Shown here: positions 37,295-47,357 of the stretch, one piece after another
How positions within the stretch are numbered: the stretch's first letter is position 1
How the letters are laid out: every line of letters starts with the position of its first letter
The notes under the pieces: generated by a model
The model's database searches: none
What the model was told of the DNA's origin: nothing
Seen by the model: only the letters and a program-made list of their open reading frames with translations
Made by a program: the position numbers and the translations under genes
Assembly (NCBI RefSeq): GCF_003014575.1
Contig: NZ_PYGF01000001.1
Location: forward strand, 124,001 to 188,000
Reading direction: 5' to 3'
Length of the DNA: 64,000 nucleotides
DNA from: Cecembia rubra
Lineage (GTDB): Bacteria; Bacteroidota; Bacteroidia; Cytophagales; Cyclobacteriaceae

Positions 37295-39850
37295 ATGTCA
37301 AAAAATAATTACGAAACCGAAGTAGCCAAAAGATTTACCATTTACAACAGTCTGTTTTTGGATTTACCCTTTAGTGATATCCACAGGACTGGAACCTTGT
37401 TGCCGATTTTGGCTTCCAAATGCCATGAAGGATTTCAGAATAAGAAGACACCAAAGGAAATTATTCATGGTTTTTTTGATGAATTGATGGCCAAAAATAC
37501 CGAGGAAGAAAGGCATGAATTGCTATTTAAGATGGTGCAGTACGTAGAGCGGCAAGTAGTACTATTCGATTCTATAGAGGATGCGGCCTTTGACAAAATT
37601 CATGATGTCAAGGGAAAAGGAAGTCTTCAGGCATTGGTGGCAAGGGTAGACAATGACCGAAAAAGGGAAGAATTGATTAAGAAACTGAAAGATTTTTCAG
37701 TGAGGCTTACTTTGACTGCTCACCCAACGCAATTTTATCCAGGCAATGTATTAGGAATAATTACAGACCTTGAATCTGCTATAAAGGAAAATGATCTGGG
37801 TAACATCAATCTGCTTTTACAGCAATTAGGGAAAACCCCTTTTATAAATAGAGAAAAACCAACACCATTGGATGAGGCAGTAAGTTTGATCTGGTTTTTG
37901 GTCAATGTTTTTTATGTGACTATTCCTGATATTCTTACCCGCCTGCTCAATATGTTGGAATTCCCACTCCATGAATGGGAAAATACCGGTTTGTTAAAAG
38001 TTGGGTTTTGGCCAGGTGGAGATCGGGATGGAAATCCTTTTGTGACCCATGATATAACCATAAAGGTAGCCGAAAGACTTCAAAAATGGATTTTGAGATG
38101 TTATTACCGTGATGTGAGAAAAATACGTAAGAGGCTAACCTTTAAGCATGTAGAGCCGATTATGCTGAAGGTTGAAAATGGACTCTTTAATTCCTTATTT
38201 GAAAACCAAAATTATTATAAGAGCAAAGAGGAGTTATTGTTTGATCTGATGGAGGCCAGAAAAGGGCTGGTCGAGCATCACGATGGCTTATTCTTGGAAC
38301 AATTGGATGAATTTATCCTGAAAGTTAAAATCTTTGGTTTTCATTTTGCCAATATGGATGTCCGTCAGGACAGTAGGAAGCATGATGGGCTTTGGAATGA
38401 GATCATTGGTATCCAGTTAGGGGAGGAGGCATTGGAAACATTTCAACAGCTTCATGAAAAAGATAAAGAAAAGTTTATTCTGGATTTTGAATCCCTTCCG
38501 GATATCAGCCTGCTGAAGGATGAATTTCATCAGGAAATGTTGAAATCTTTTGATGCTATACGTACGGTCCAGAAGAACAATGGGGAAGATGGTCTCCACC
38601 GTTACATCATTTCCAACTGTCAGTCGGCTTTGCATGTGATGGAGGTATTCCAATTGGGAAGGCTTACCTTGGGCAAAGACCATGAAGAGCTTTGTTTGGA
38701 TATTGTTCCTTTATTTGAAACCATAGATGATCTTGCGGAAGCCCCAAAAATCATGGAGCTGCTTTACCAAAATCCTGCTTACAAAAAGCATTTGCTCAAC
38801 AGAAAATCCAAGCAGACCATTATGTTGGGCTTTTCTGATGGGACCAAAGACGGAGGGTATATACGTGCCAATTGGTCTATTTTGCGGGCCAAAGAGGAAT
38901 TGACCAAAATATCCAGACAATATGATGTAGATGTGGTCTTTTTTGACGGGAGAGGGGGACCACCTGCTAGGGGAGGGGGTAACATGCACAATTTCTATGC
39001 TTCCCATGGCCCTCAGGTAGAAAACAAGGAAATCCAGGTAACCATTCAGGGACAGACCATTTCTGCCAATTATGGAAAGCCTGTCTCCTGTAGTTACAAT
39101 CTTGAACAGCTTTTGTGTGCGGGGATTGAAAATGAGCTTTATTTAAATTCAGATAAAACACTCAATGCCTATCAGAGGGCACTGATTGATGAAATGGCAG
39201 ATGTGTCCTATAACTTTTACAAAGACTTCAAAAGCCATCCCCAATTTCTAAGCTATCTTGAACATGTCACGCCTCTGAAATATTTTGGTCAAGTCAATAT
39301 CGGTTCGAGACCACTTAAGCGTGGTAAGGATTCCGGTTTGAAATTCGACGACCTTAGGGCCATACCTTTTGTAGGCTCCTGGGCGCAGATGAAGCAGAAT
39401 ATACCGGGATTTTTTGGGGTTGGAGCAGCTTTGGATGCCTTAAAAAGAGAAGGGAAGTTTGAAGCGGTCAAGCAGTTATATAATGATTCGCTCTTCTTCC
39501 GGTCCCTTCTTGGAAATTCCATGCAGTCATTGGCAAAGTCTTTTTATGAGGCTACGGCTTATCTGAAGAAAAACAAAAGGTATTCAGAGTTTTGGCAATT
39601 GATGTTTGAAGAGTATGAAAGGACCATTAGATTGTTGCTTGAAGTATCTGGAATGGAGACCTTGTTGGAAGACAATCCAACTTCCAAACAATCCATTGCT
39701 ATTAGAGAGAAAATCGTATTGCCAGTGATTACTATTCAGCAATATGCCATTCAGACTATGCTGGAAAAAGGGGTGGATGATCCAGTTTTACAAAAACTCA
39801 TCCTGCGCACCATGTTTGGCATTATCAATGCTGCTAGAAATGCAGCTTAA
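37295..39850 (+). CDS. ppc: Phosphoenolpyruvate carboxylase
   Basis: An 851-residue PEP carboxylase, which makes oxaloacetate from PEP and bicarbonate to refill the TCA cycle. I use the ATG at 37295 (MSKNNYETEV), not a TTG 36 bp upstream. Catalytic blocks are LTAHPTQF (His; most family members have TAHPTE), GFWPGGDRDGNPFV, MLGFSDGTKDGGYIRANW, FFDGRGGPPARGGGN, IGSRPLKRG and FVGSWAQMKQNIPGFFGVG. The C-terminus is slightly shorter than in E. coli and ends in IINAARNAA rather than the classic NTG; allosteric aspartate binding may differ. It is divergent from mnhA and ends at a strong shared terminator. Confidence 0.95.
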   Translation: MSKNNYETEVAKRFTIYNSLFLDLPFSDIHRTGTLLPILASKCHEGFQNKKTPKEIIHGFFDELMAKNTEEERHELLFKMVQYVERQVVLFDSIEDAAFDKIHDVKGKGSLQALVARVDNDRKREELIKKLKDFSVRLTLTAHPTQFYPGNVLGIITDLESAIKENDLGNINLLLQQLGKTPFINREKPTPLDEAVSLIWFLVNVFYVTIPDILTRLLNMLEFPLHEWENTGLLKVGFWPGGDRDGNPFVTHDITIKVAERLQKWILRCYYRDVRKIRKRLTFKHVEPIMLKVENGLFNSLFENQNYYKSKEELLFDLMEARKGLVEHHDGLFLEQLDEFILKVKIFGFHFANMDVRQDSRKHDGLWNEIIGIQLGEEALETFQQLHEKDKEKFILDFESLPDISLLKDEFHQEMLKSFDAIRTVQKNNGEDGLHRYIISNCQSALHVMEVFQLGRLTLGKDHEELCLDIVPLFETIDDLAEAPKIMELLYQNPAYKKHLLNRKSKQTIMLGFSDGTKDGGYIRANWSILRAKEELTKISRQYDVDVVFFDGRGGPPARGGGNMHNFYASHGPQVENKEIQVTIQGQTISANYGKPVSCSYNLEQLLCAGIENELYLNSDKTLNAYQRALIDEMADVSYNFYKDFKSHPQFLSYLEHVTPLKYFGQVNIGSRPLKRGKDSGLKFDDLRAIPFVGSWAQMKQNIPGFFGVGAALDALKREGKFEAVKQLYNDSLFFRSLLGNSMQSLAKSFYEATAYLKKNKRYSEFWQLMFEEYERTIRLLLEVSGMETLLEDNPTSKQSIAIREKIVLPVITIQQYAIQTMLEKGVDDPVLQKLILRTMFGIINAARNAA

Positions 39851-39854
39851 TAAT

Positions 39855-39890
39855 AGAAAAACGGCACTGAATACCCAGTGCCGTTTTTCT
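39855..39890. terminator. Bidirectional terminator between ppc and antiporter gene
   Basis: AGAAAAACGGCACTG-AATACC-CAGTGCCGTTTTTCT is a perfect 15-bp stem with A and T tracts inside both arms, so it can terminate ppc (plus) and the CPA1 antiporter (minus). It overlaps the last bases of the antiporter gene. Confidence 0.92.
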
Positions 39891-41370
39891 AATCATCCCC
39901 AAAATCAGGGGTCGGTAAATTCAAAACTTCATATACATTTTTTAAGTGATCGTAATTTTCTGCCAATACGATCAAGGTGTCGTTACCAAGGATTTTCGTA
40001 GTTCCATTTGGTGTTATGTAATTTTTATTTCTCTTGATCATTGCTATGATGGCATTCTTGGGAAAACCTAATTCAAGGATTTTTTTTCCTACGACTACAT
40101 TTTCCTCAGGAATATTGATTTCCACCATTGCCGTTTTAGGATCTTCTTTGAGAAAGCTATCCAATGGTGACACAGGTTTGGCTTTTTCCGGTAAAGCCAC
40201 TTTAAACCAAGTTGCCACTTTCGAAAGTGTTGTACCTTGAATAAGCACAGAGCTTACTGAAATAAAAAATACGACATTGAAAATTACAGGTGCTTTTTCT
40301 ATGTCTGCAATCAAAGGATATGTTGCAAAAACTATTGGCACGGCTCCTCTAAGACCTACCCAAGAAATATACCATCTCCTTCTGTTTTTCATATTGAAAG
40401 GTAAAAGAGATAAAAATACACCTAGTGGTCTTGATACAAATATCAAAAATAAGGAAGCAGCCAGACCCAAGCCAGCTAAGGGAATAACTTCATTTGGGTT
40501 GACCAAAAGTCCTAAGGTCAAAAATAGCACAATCTGCATGAGCCATGCCGCTCCATCGTATATTTTAAGTATTGTTTTTTTATGGATAAAGTCATGGTTG
40601 CCTATATAAACTGCGCAAAGGTAGACAGCAAGGAAACCATTTCCACCTACAAGATCTGTAAAGGAAAAAGTTATAAACATTAAAGCTATCACCAAGGCAG
40701 GGTATAGGCCATCAAATCCAATGTTGATTTTATTGATGGTATGGATGCTTATCCAGCCAAAGAGTAAACCTAAAGTTGCTCCCAGGATCATTTGTAAAAA
40801 AAATGTAGAGATAAGTGAAGCAAAAGAAGTCTCTGGATTAGTGACAAGTCCAAGAAAAGCGATGGTCAAAACATAGGCCATAGGATCATTACTTCCACTT
40901 TCTAATTCCAGAACTGACCTTAATTTGTATTTTAATGCGACGCTTTTTGACCTCAAAATAGAAAATACAGCAGCAGCATCTGTTGAAGATACAATTGCCC
41001 CAAGCAGTAAAGCCTCGTATACTGTGAAATCAGAAATTTGCCAAAAGAAAAGGCCTAAGGATACTGCTGTTATCAGAACTCCAAGAGTAGAAAGCGATAT
41101 GCCCTGCCAAAGTACGGGTTTGATGGACTTCCAGTTTGTATCTAGTCCACCTGAGAAAAGGATAAAATTCAATGAAACAATTCCTATAAACTGAGCTGTA
41201 GAGGGGCTGTCAAACTGAATTCCAAGACCATCACTTCCTGCCAACATTCCTAATCCCAAAAAAAGGATAAGGGTAGGGACGCCAAATTTATAAGAGGTTT
41301 TTCCTGCTAGGATACTTAAAAAAAGCAGAATAGACCCAATAAACAAAATATTTTCAGAAGTAAGGCTCAT
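39889..41370 (-). CDS. Monovalent cation/proton antiporter with RCK_C domain (NhaP2/CvrA-like)
   Basis: A 493-residue CPA1-type antiporter. About twelve helices cover residues 1-385, with the GLGMLAGSDGLG and GAIVSSTDAAAVFSIL segments (the Asp-containing cation site) and ESGSNDPMAYVLTI (second conserved Asp). Residues ~405-493 form a TrkA-C/RCK_C regulatory domain (VEINIPEENVVVGKKILELGFPKN, written as VVGKKILELGFPKN) ending ENYDHLKNVYEVL. This layout matches K+(Na+)/H+ antiporters of the NhaP2/CvrA type. Its placement beside Mrp and a K+ channel fits pH and cation control. The transported ion is not certain. Confidence 0.9.
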   Translation of the reverse strand: MSLTSENILFIGSILLFLSILAGKTSYKFGVPTLILFLGLGMLAGSDGLGIQFDSPSTAQFIGIVSLNFILFSGGLDTNWKSIKPVLWQGISLSTLGVLITAVSLGLFFWQISDFTVYEALLLGAIVSSTDAAAVFSILRSKSVALKYKLRSVLELESGSNDPMAYVLTIAFLGLVTNPETSFASLISTFFLQMILGATLGLLFGWISIHTINKINIGFDGLYPALVIALMFITFSFTDLVGGNGFLAVYLCAVYIGNHDFIHKKTILKIYDGAAWLMQIVLFLTLGLLVNPNEVIPLAGLGLAASLFLIFVSRPLGVFLSLLPFNMKNRRRWYISWVGLRGAVPIVFATYPLIADIEKAPVIFNVVFFISVSSVLIQGTTLSKVATWFKVALPEKAKPVSPLDSFLKEDPKTAMVEINIPEENVVVGKKILELGFPKNAIIAMIKRNKNYITPNGTTKILGNDTLIVLAENYDHLKNVYEVLNLPTPDFGDD

Positions 41371-41518
41371 GCTATTTTTGGCTTTGTTATTTAAAATTAG
41401 TTTTTAGCGGGTTTTTTTTCCAAATCATTGACATTTTTAATACATTTTAGGTAATAAAATTCATTATTCCATTCCCTGATTTCTTATATTTAATTCTTAT
41501 GCTTGTTAATTTGATTTT

Positions 41519-42355
41519 ATGAAAAGTAACTCAGGTGAAAAACCCAAATTATGGGTTTTAGTGGATTTCTCAGATTATTCCAAAAAAGTATTACAGGTTG
41601 CAAGGCGATGGTCAGAAAATTTAGAGCTGGAAGTCCAAGTTTTTCATGAACTGGATTTTCAGGTTCCTACCTTAGCAAATCATGAGTTGAGGTTAAAAAT
41701 GAAATATGGACATATTCATGAAATCAACAGGACCTGGTTAAGGATGAAGAAACTGATTTTTGGAGAAGAAGCTCGGATCGGTTTTGAAATCTTAGAAGAA
41801 CCTATCATTGAATTTCTTAAGAAAAATCATCCCTCTGTTCCTGCATTCATATTAATGGGATTAAAAGGTGGGGGCTTGTTGAAACAAGTTTTTCTAGGTA
41901 GCATGGTCAATGAGGTGGTTGAAAAAATTAACCAAATCACAGTGGCAGTTCCAAAGCATTTGCATGAATTCCAGCCAAAAAAGATAGTGATAAGTGTTCA
42001 TCCGAAATATGAATTGAATCTCAAGGAATTGGAGCGCTTGCTATTCTACCTACCAAATACCGTGACCTCCATTCAATGGATTAGTATTGCTATGGAAAAT
42101 GATAAAGTAGAGGAACTGAATGATTATTTAGTAGCTATTTCAAAAAAAGTGGATACCAATCTGATGGTTGAAACTGCTGTTTTTTCTGGTGAAGACCTTT
42201 TTACAAAGTTGAAATCCTTTGTCTCAGGAGATAATAGTCAGATTTTGGTTGTCCAGAGGGGAAGCCGAACATTCAAAGATAAACTCTTCAGAAAATTTCT
42301 CGTCAATGAGTTGGTTTATGATGGTTCAATTCCTTTGATAATACTTCCTTTTTGA
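41519..42355 (+). CDS. Universal stress protein-like, two-domain
   Basis: A 278-residue protein with the Usp fold, probably duplicated. The N-half starts LWVLVDFSDYSKKVLQVAR, a typical Usp first strand and helix, and has FILMGLKGGGLLKQVFLGSMV, close to the usual GSRG-xxxxxx-GSVS ATP loop but with changes (MGLKGGG). The second half has KIVISVHPKYEL and ends ILVVQRGSRTFKDKLFRKFLVNELV. It is divergent from the antiporter and 78 bp upstream of a K+ channel on the same strand, and may modulate either. The exact ligand is unknown. Confidence 0.75.
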   Translation: MKSNSGEKPKLWVLVDFSDYSKKVLQVARRWSENLELEVQVFHELDFQVPTLANHELRLKMKYGHIHEINRTWLRMKKLIFGEEARIGFEILEEPIIEFLKKNHPSVPAFILMGLKGGGLLKQVFLGSMVNEVVEKINQITVAVPKHLHEFQPKKIVISVHPKYELNLKELERLLFYLPNTVTSIQWISIAMENDKVEELNDYLVAISKKVDTNLMVETAVFSGEDLFTKLKSFVSGDNSQILVVQRGSRTFKDKLFRKFLVNELVYDGSIPLIILPF

Positions 42356-42432
42356 CAATTGGTGATTTAGAAACATTTATTGCCTTATACTGATTCTTAA
42401 AGTATTATGAAGTAAGTTCAAATTCAGAGTAG

Positions 42433-43110
42433 ATGAGCAATTTATTACACAAGACCAAAAAGTATTGGGAATCCGATGTTTCCTTTATTTCCTTATTGGT
42501 CATGTTACTGATCATTGTTTTTATCCTGCCTGTGATAATTGACAAGTGGGAAAATACTTTCCTTTTAAACTTCATGTTCATAGCCTTATTTTTTATAGGT
42601 ACTTTTTCGGCAAGAGAAAAGGTCTTTGTAATTTCTTCTATGATCATGCTTTCGCTCCATCTCGGACTAAGAATTATCAGGTTCGCTAATAATCCCTATG
42701 AATTTTATGATCTTGAAAGAGTTGTCATTATTCTGAATCTCATTCACTTTATGATTATCAATTTACGCTTATTGTTCAGGGATGAGGAAGTCAATGCTTA
42801 TAGAATAATTGGAGCGGTCAATGTATACCTTTGCATGGCATTGGTGGGAGCCTTTGGGATGGAATTGATCCAATTATATTCAGGGTCTTCCATAGAAGGA
42901 AATATTCAATTGTCGGGCGCGGATCAGGATTTTGGTGATTTTATGTATTTCAGCCTTGTTAGTTTAAGTACTGTGGGTTTTGGGGATGTTCACCCAGTAA
43001 ATACTTTGGCAAAAATGTTATCTTCCTTCCTTTCTGTTGTTGGTATCCTTTACCCTGCGGTAGTTATTGCCAAACTGGTTTCTTATGCTTCAAAATATCA
43101 AAACAATTAA
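42433..43110 (+). CDS. Potassium channel family protein
   Basis: A 225-residue membrane protein with about six predicted helices. The pore loop SLVSLSTVGFGDVHPVNTLAKML contains the K+-selectivity filter TVGFGD, followed by the inner helix SFLSVVGILYPAVVIAKLV. There is no cytoplasmic RCK domain, and the preceding helices lack an obvious run of regularly spaced Arg, so voltage sensing is doubtful. It lies 78 bp after the Usp-like gene on the same strand and ends at a hairpin shared with the convergent OsmC gene. Confidence 0.88.
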   Translation: MSNLLHKTKKYWESDVSFISLLVMLLIIVFILPVIIDKWENTFLLNFMFIALFFIGTFSAREKVFVISSMIMLSLHLGLRIIRFANNPYEFYDLERVVIILNLIHFMIINLRLLFRDEEVNAYRIIGAVNVYLCMALVGAFGMELIQLYSGSSIEGNIQLSGADQDFGDFMYFSLVSLSTVGFGDVHPVNTLAKMLSSFLSVVGILYPAVVIAKLVSYASKYQNN

Positions 43111-43167
43111 ATTTCCGTATTTCAAAACTTTTTCAAGGCAACTTTATTTTCTCCATTTATAGAAATA

Positions 43168-43198
43168 GGCTTTTGGAAATTTATTATCCAAAAGCCTA
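43168..43198. terminator. Terminator-like hairpin between K+ channel and OsmC genes
   Basis: AGGCTTTTGGA-AATTTATTA-TCCAAAAGCCT is a perfect 11-bp inverted repeat placed between convergent genes. T tracts after the stem are weak, so it may be only partly rho-independent. Confidence 0.6.
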
Positions 43199-43208
43199 AA
43201 TCGATTAT

Positions 43209-43619
43209 TTAATTAAGGGTGTATTCTACCACAATTTCCGTATTCAAAAGCCTGGAAATAGGACAGTTTTTTTCAGCATCTTTTACCAATTCCGCAAATT
43301 TATCCTCAGCGATTCCATCCACTTTTGCCTTCAAAATTAATTTGGACTGTTTTACAGTTCCTTCTTCAAAGGTGATAATACATTGGGTTTCCAGTGCCTT
43401 AGGAGGGAAATTTGCCCCACTTAGGTTAAAACTGAGTTTCATTGAAAAACAACCCGCATGGGCTGCTGCAATCAATTCTTCCGGATTGGTGCCGGTTCCT
43501 TCTTCAAATCTTGAGCTGAAAGAATATTGGGTTTTATTCAATACTCCTGTTTCTGTGGTCAAGTGTCCCTTGCCCTCTTTTCCTGAACCTTGCCATACGG
43601 CAGTAGCTTTTCTTTTCAT
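43209..43619 (-). CDS. OsmC family peroxidase
   Basis: A 136-residue OsmC/Ohr-family protein, thiol peroxidases that reduce organic hydroperoxides. Both reactive cysteines are present: AAHAGCFSMKL (peroxidatic, near residue 57) and EKNCPISRLL (near 120). The N-terminal TAVWQGSGKEGKGHLTTETG is typical of OsmC rather than Ohr. Length is normal. It is convergent with the K+ channel gene. It was probably induced by osmotic or oxidative stress in relatives; no operator is recognised here. Confidence 0.93.
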   Translation of the reverse strand: MKRKATAVWQGSGKEGKGHLTTETGVLNKTQYSFSSRFEEGTGTNPEELIAAAHAGCFSMKLSFNLSGANFPPKALETQCIITFEEGTVKQSKLILKAKVDGIAEDKFAELVKDAEKNCPISRLLNTEIVVEYTLN

Positions 43620-43809
43620 ATGTTTTTTTGTTTTTTAGTGGTCATCCCGACAATTCAGTTGGGGAAGTATTTGAAATCTTGCATGAAAATATCCCTGAGT
43701 GTGGTTTAATTCATTCCCGATTTCATAAATTCATTTGTTTTTACAATCCTGCGATCAATAAAATATCAATTTGTTGATCAATCCTAAAAATAAGATTTAA
43801 ATTCAAGGA

Positions 43810-44259
43810 ATGGAAGATTACGAAGACTTAATTATTGTTCAATTATCGGATGCCCAAATGGCACTTGCAATTGAATTGATGGAAATGGTTTTTTCATTAG
43901 AGCAAAATATTCCCTCTTCTTACCTTCCTGTGAAGTTTTTACCACAAAAAAGTTGGGGAGCTTTTCATAAACAAAAGCTAATTGCACTGGCCACAGCTTG
44001 GTGGGAAGGCAATATCTGGCATTGGGGCAGGTATGCAGTCGCACCGGACTGGAGAGGAAAGGGCATAGGTAAAAAACTAGCAGAACAGAGCATTAAAGAG
44101 CTTTTAGATGATGGGGTTAATGAAATCCATATTGATGCAAGGGATATTACAGTAAGCCTATTGTCAAAGTTGGGAGCAAAAATAATAGGAGAAACCTTCG
44201 ATTTTTATGGTAATGTGACTCCGATGAGGCTAACAAACCAAGACTTTGTGAATAGATAA
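43810..44259 (+). CDS. GNAT family N-acetyltransferase
   Basis: A 149-residue acetyltransferase. The acetyl-CoA motif A is seen as GRYAVAPDWRGKGIGKKLAEQSIKELLD (RGKGIG near residue 85), preceded by a central strand (ALATAWWEGNIWHWGRYAV). The C-terminal strand DARDITVSLLSKLGAKIIGETF is typical of the fold. Substrate cannot be told. It is closed by a strong terminator shared with the convergent TonB receptor gene. Confidence 0.88.
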   Translation: MEDYEDLIIVQLSDAQMALAIELMEMVFSLEQNIPSSYLPVKFLPQKSWGAFHKQKLIALATAWWEGNIWHWGRYAVAPDWRGKGIGKKLAEQSIKELLDDGVNEIHIDARDITVSLLSKLGAKIIGETFDFYGNVTPMRLTNQDFVNR

Positions 44260-44330
44260 ACAGAATGTATAAAAAGTCAAATGAAGGCCATTAAATTTGG
44301 CTAATTGAAATTTGATTCAGATGCCAACCT

Positions 44331-44375
44331 GTAAAAAAAGAGGCTGTTCCATAAATGGACAGCCTCTTTTTTTAC
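44331..44375. terminator. Bidirectional terminator between GNAT and TonB receptor genes
   Basis: GTAAAAAAAGAGGCTGT pairs with ACAGCCTCTTTTTTTAC around an 11-base loop, a perfect 17-bp stem with A/T tracts at both sides. It can stop convergent transcripts from both strands. Confidence 0.93.
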
Positions 44376-44390
44376 CAGTTTGATTTTCTT

Positions 44391-47357
44391 TTAATTCAAG
44401 AATTCATCAAAAGTTAAGGACACAAAGTACATTGTACCTACAGTTGGGTTACCCCAAGCCTGACGGTATCCTGAACTGTTGAATAGGTTCTGTCCACCCA
44501 ATTTGACGATTGATTTGATGCTTTTCACCTTGTAACTTACCTGGGCATCCAAAGTACTGAATGCAGGCATTACAGAAAGCTGTTGGGTATTTACAGCAGG
44601 TGATACGAAAGAAGACTGCCATACAAATTCACCTTGCCATCTCCATGCTAAAGCAAAACCGATGTTTTTGTTGTTGATGTTTCTGTTGGCAAAGGTTAGG
44701 TTGGTTCTGTAGTCAGGGGTGTTGAAAGAAGGAATAAAGCCCACTTCTGCCAATTCATCCAAATTAGCCAATTTGTTGAAGGAAACGTTACCACCAATAG
44801 TGTAGTTTTTAGGCAACTGATAATCAGCTCCTAAAGCCCATCCATAAGATTTGATTACTTCTTCCCTGTTAACAGGCATAGAATAAATATTTCTTGAATT
44901 TGCGCTCAGCAAATTCAGGCCTAAATCTGAAGCAATTCCAGAACCTGGGAACCTATCCTGCACCAATATCTGACCTCCAATAAAATTCTCAAACCTGTTG
45001 TAGTAGAAATAACCGTCTATAAGCAAACGGTTATTTGCCAATAAACTTTTGTAACCTACTTCATAAGACCTTACAATTTCCGGTTGGAATCTGGTGAATC
45101 GGTAAGGAGTTTTAAGTCCCTGATTTTGCTGTGCAGCTACTACTGGTATAGCTTGTGCTACAGCTGCCAACACAGCAGGATCATTTGGAGGTGTTCCTTG
45201 AGGGAACTGGCTATAAACTTGTTGGAATACCTGTTGTTGGAATTGAGGATTAGCAGCCAAGGTTTGGATTGCAGTTCCAAACTGGGTAACAGTAGCTAAG
45301 GAATAAGCAGGATTGTTGTTCAGATTATATCTTTCTCTAAATAGAGGAAGACCACCGATCAATCTTGCCTGAGGGGTTAATAAATCTATGTATTGATCTT
45401 GAGTAGTCGGGATGCGGAAACCTGTCTGATAGGAAGCTCTGAAATTATGCTTTCCTGCTGTGTAAACAGCCGCAACCCTTGGTGACCACTGACCGTCAAA
45501 ATTTTCGTTTTTGTCATAACGTACTGAAGCAGTTACTTTCAATTTATCCGCAATGGTTTTGCTACCTTGGGCATATCCACCAAATTCTCTGATATTGAAC
45601 TCATTGCCATCGTCATCAGTTGCAAATAACGTTCTTTCTGAGTTAAGAGCATATACTCTGTAGTTGGCTCCCACTACGAAATCAGCAAATTTGATGTCTT
45701 TGAAGGCATAAGATCCTTCCAAGTGGTAGAGGTTGGTTTTGTCAACAAATCTTGCTCCGACGCCCTGAGCATTACCTGGAATAGGTCTGGACCTAACATC
45801 TTCAAGAGCTTGATTGAATTGAGGAGTTCCAGGTAAAAACCTTCCTTGGTCTGCAACTCCCCTTGCTGTAGCATGTGCCTGAGCTTCATTTTAACCAAGA
45901 CTTCTAGCTTGAACAAAAGCACCTACGTATTGACCGAACCATTGTTGGCTAGGTTTCCATGCCTCATTGATACCTTGACCTGCAATTCCGATTGCATAAG
46001 AGTCACCTGACCTCTCTTGGGTGGTATAAGCCCTTAAGAACCAATTGGCTCCTCTTAATTCTGCTTTATATTGTCCAATATTGAATCCAGTTATGGAATA
46101 TCTGTCAGCTCCTGTGTATACTGTAGTTCCTGCACCATAGTTACCTTGGAAAATCGCTTCTACATTATCGTTTAGTCTCCAATGCAATGCAGCATTCAAT
46201 TTCAATGATTTGGTTCCATAATCTGCCAAATCTCTTTCCAAATAACCTGTCCTTGAAACAAAGGTCTGTGGCACCAAAGCCAAAGCAGCTTGAGGAAGTA
46301 CACCTGCACCTACCAGACTTTGAGCTACACTGAACATGTTAACATTGGTTTCGTCACCATAAATGTTCACACCGTTGAAGCCTGGGTTAGTTTCTCTTGT
46401 ACCATTTTCTATTCCAAAACCATTCAACAAAGATTGGTCGCGGAAATCATTGGCCTGCCAATCGTCTGCTCTCAGATAGTTGACATTGAATTTCATGGCT
46501 ACTTTGTCAGAGAAGGCAGTAGCGTATCTCGCAGCAAAATCATAGAATCCGGTGGTTGGATTGGATCTGGTATTTTGATCCATGATACCACTTTTGATTT
46601 GAGCAGAGAATCCTTGGTATTGGAATGGGTTTTTTGAATTCATCAACAAAATACCATTGATGGCATTTGGTCCATAAAGTGCAGATGCAGCACCTGGAAG
46701 CAATTCCACACTTTCCAGATCCAGTTCAGAGATACCGGCAATGTTTCCAACAGAGAAGTTCAAACCCGGAGCCTGGTTATCCATACCATCAATAAGCTGA
46801 ACTGTCCTTACGTTACCATTGGCATTGAAGCCTCTAGTGTTAAAAGATTGGAAAGTGAGTGACTGGGTACTCATTTCTACCCCTTTCATGTTTTTCAGTC
46901 CGTCGTAAAAATTCGCCTGTGGAGCCTCCCGGATAGAAATGATATCCATTCTTTCCACTGTTACTGGAGATTGAAGAACACTTTCCTCCACCCTTGAGGC
47001 GGATACTACTATCTCCTGACCAAGAATGCTGGCTTCAGTTAAAGTAACCTGTAAGTTGGAGACATTGGATTCAGTGATCTCAATTTCCTTGCTGGTAAAT
47101 CCGATCATAGAAAAAACCAAAGTAAAGGGAGGGGCTTGGTTGACTCTAAGGTTAAAATTACCATTGAGATCAGTGATGGTACCTACAACCCGACCTTTGA
47201 CCACAATATTAACCCCTACAAGGGTTTCTTTGGTCTTGTCTTCTGTGACTTTTCCAGAAATGGAGGTCGTCTGGGCAAATGCCTCATGACTACATAAGGA
47301 AACTATGACAAGCAATAAAAAAACTACTTGCCATAAACTTTTGGTAAAATTTTGCAT
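44391..47357 (-). pseudogene. TonB-dependent receptor interrupted by an in-frame stop
   Basis: A 988-codon outer-membrane receptor broken by one TAA at 45893-45891 (codon 489). Before it are a signal peptide (residues 1-28, ending EAFAQ), a CarboxypepD_reg domain (SGKVTEDKTKETLVGVNIVV, VGTITDLNGNFNLRV) at about 30-115, and a plug domain (RTVQLIDGMDN, SVELLPGAASALYGPNAING). After it the same frame continues as NEAQAHATARGVADQGRF and runs as barrel sequence to the C-terminal strand ending LTFDEFLN. There is no frameshift, and both halves keep good protein composition. The truncated product would lack most of the barrel. Either a recent nonsense mutation, a base-call error, or read-through explains it. 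The ligand is unknown. Confidence 0.85.

Noticed and set aside
45674-45922. 82-codon ORF in another frame spanning the break in the TonB receptor gene, suggesting a frameshift
   Set aside because: Both halves of the receptor are in the same frame and read smoothly through the TAA codon; one nonsense codon explains the break, so a frameshift is not needed.
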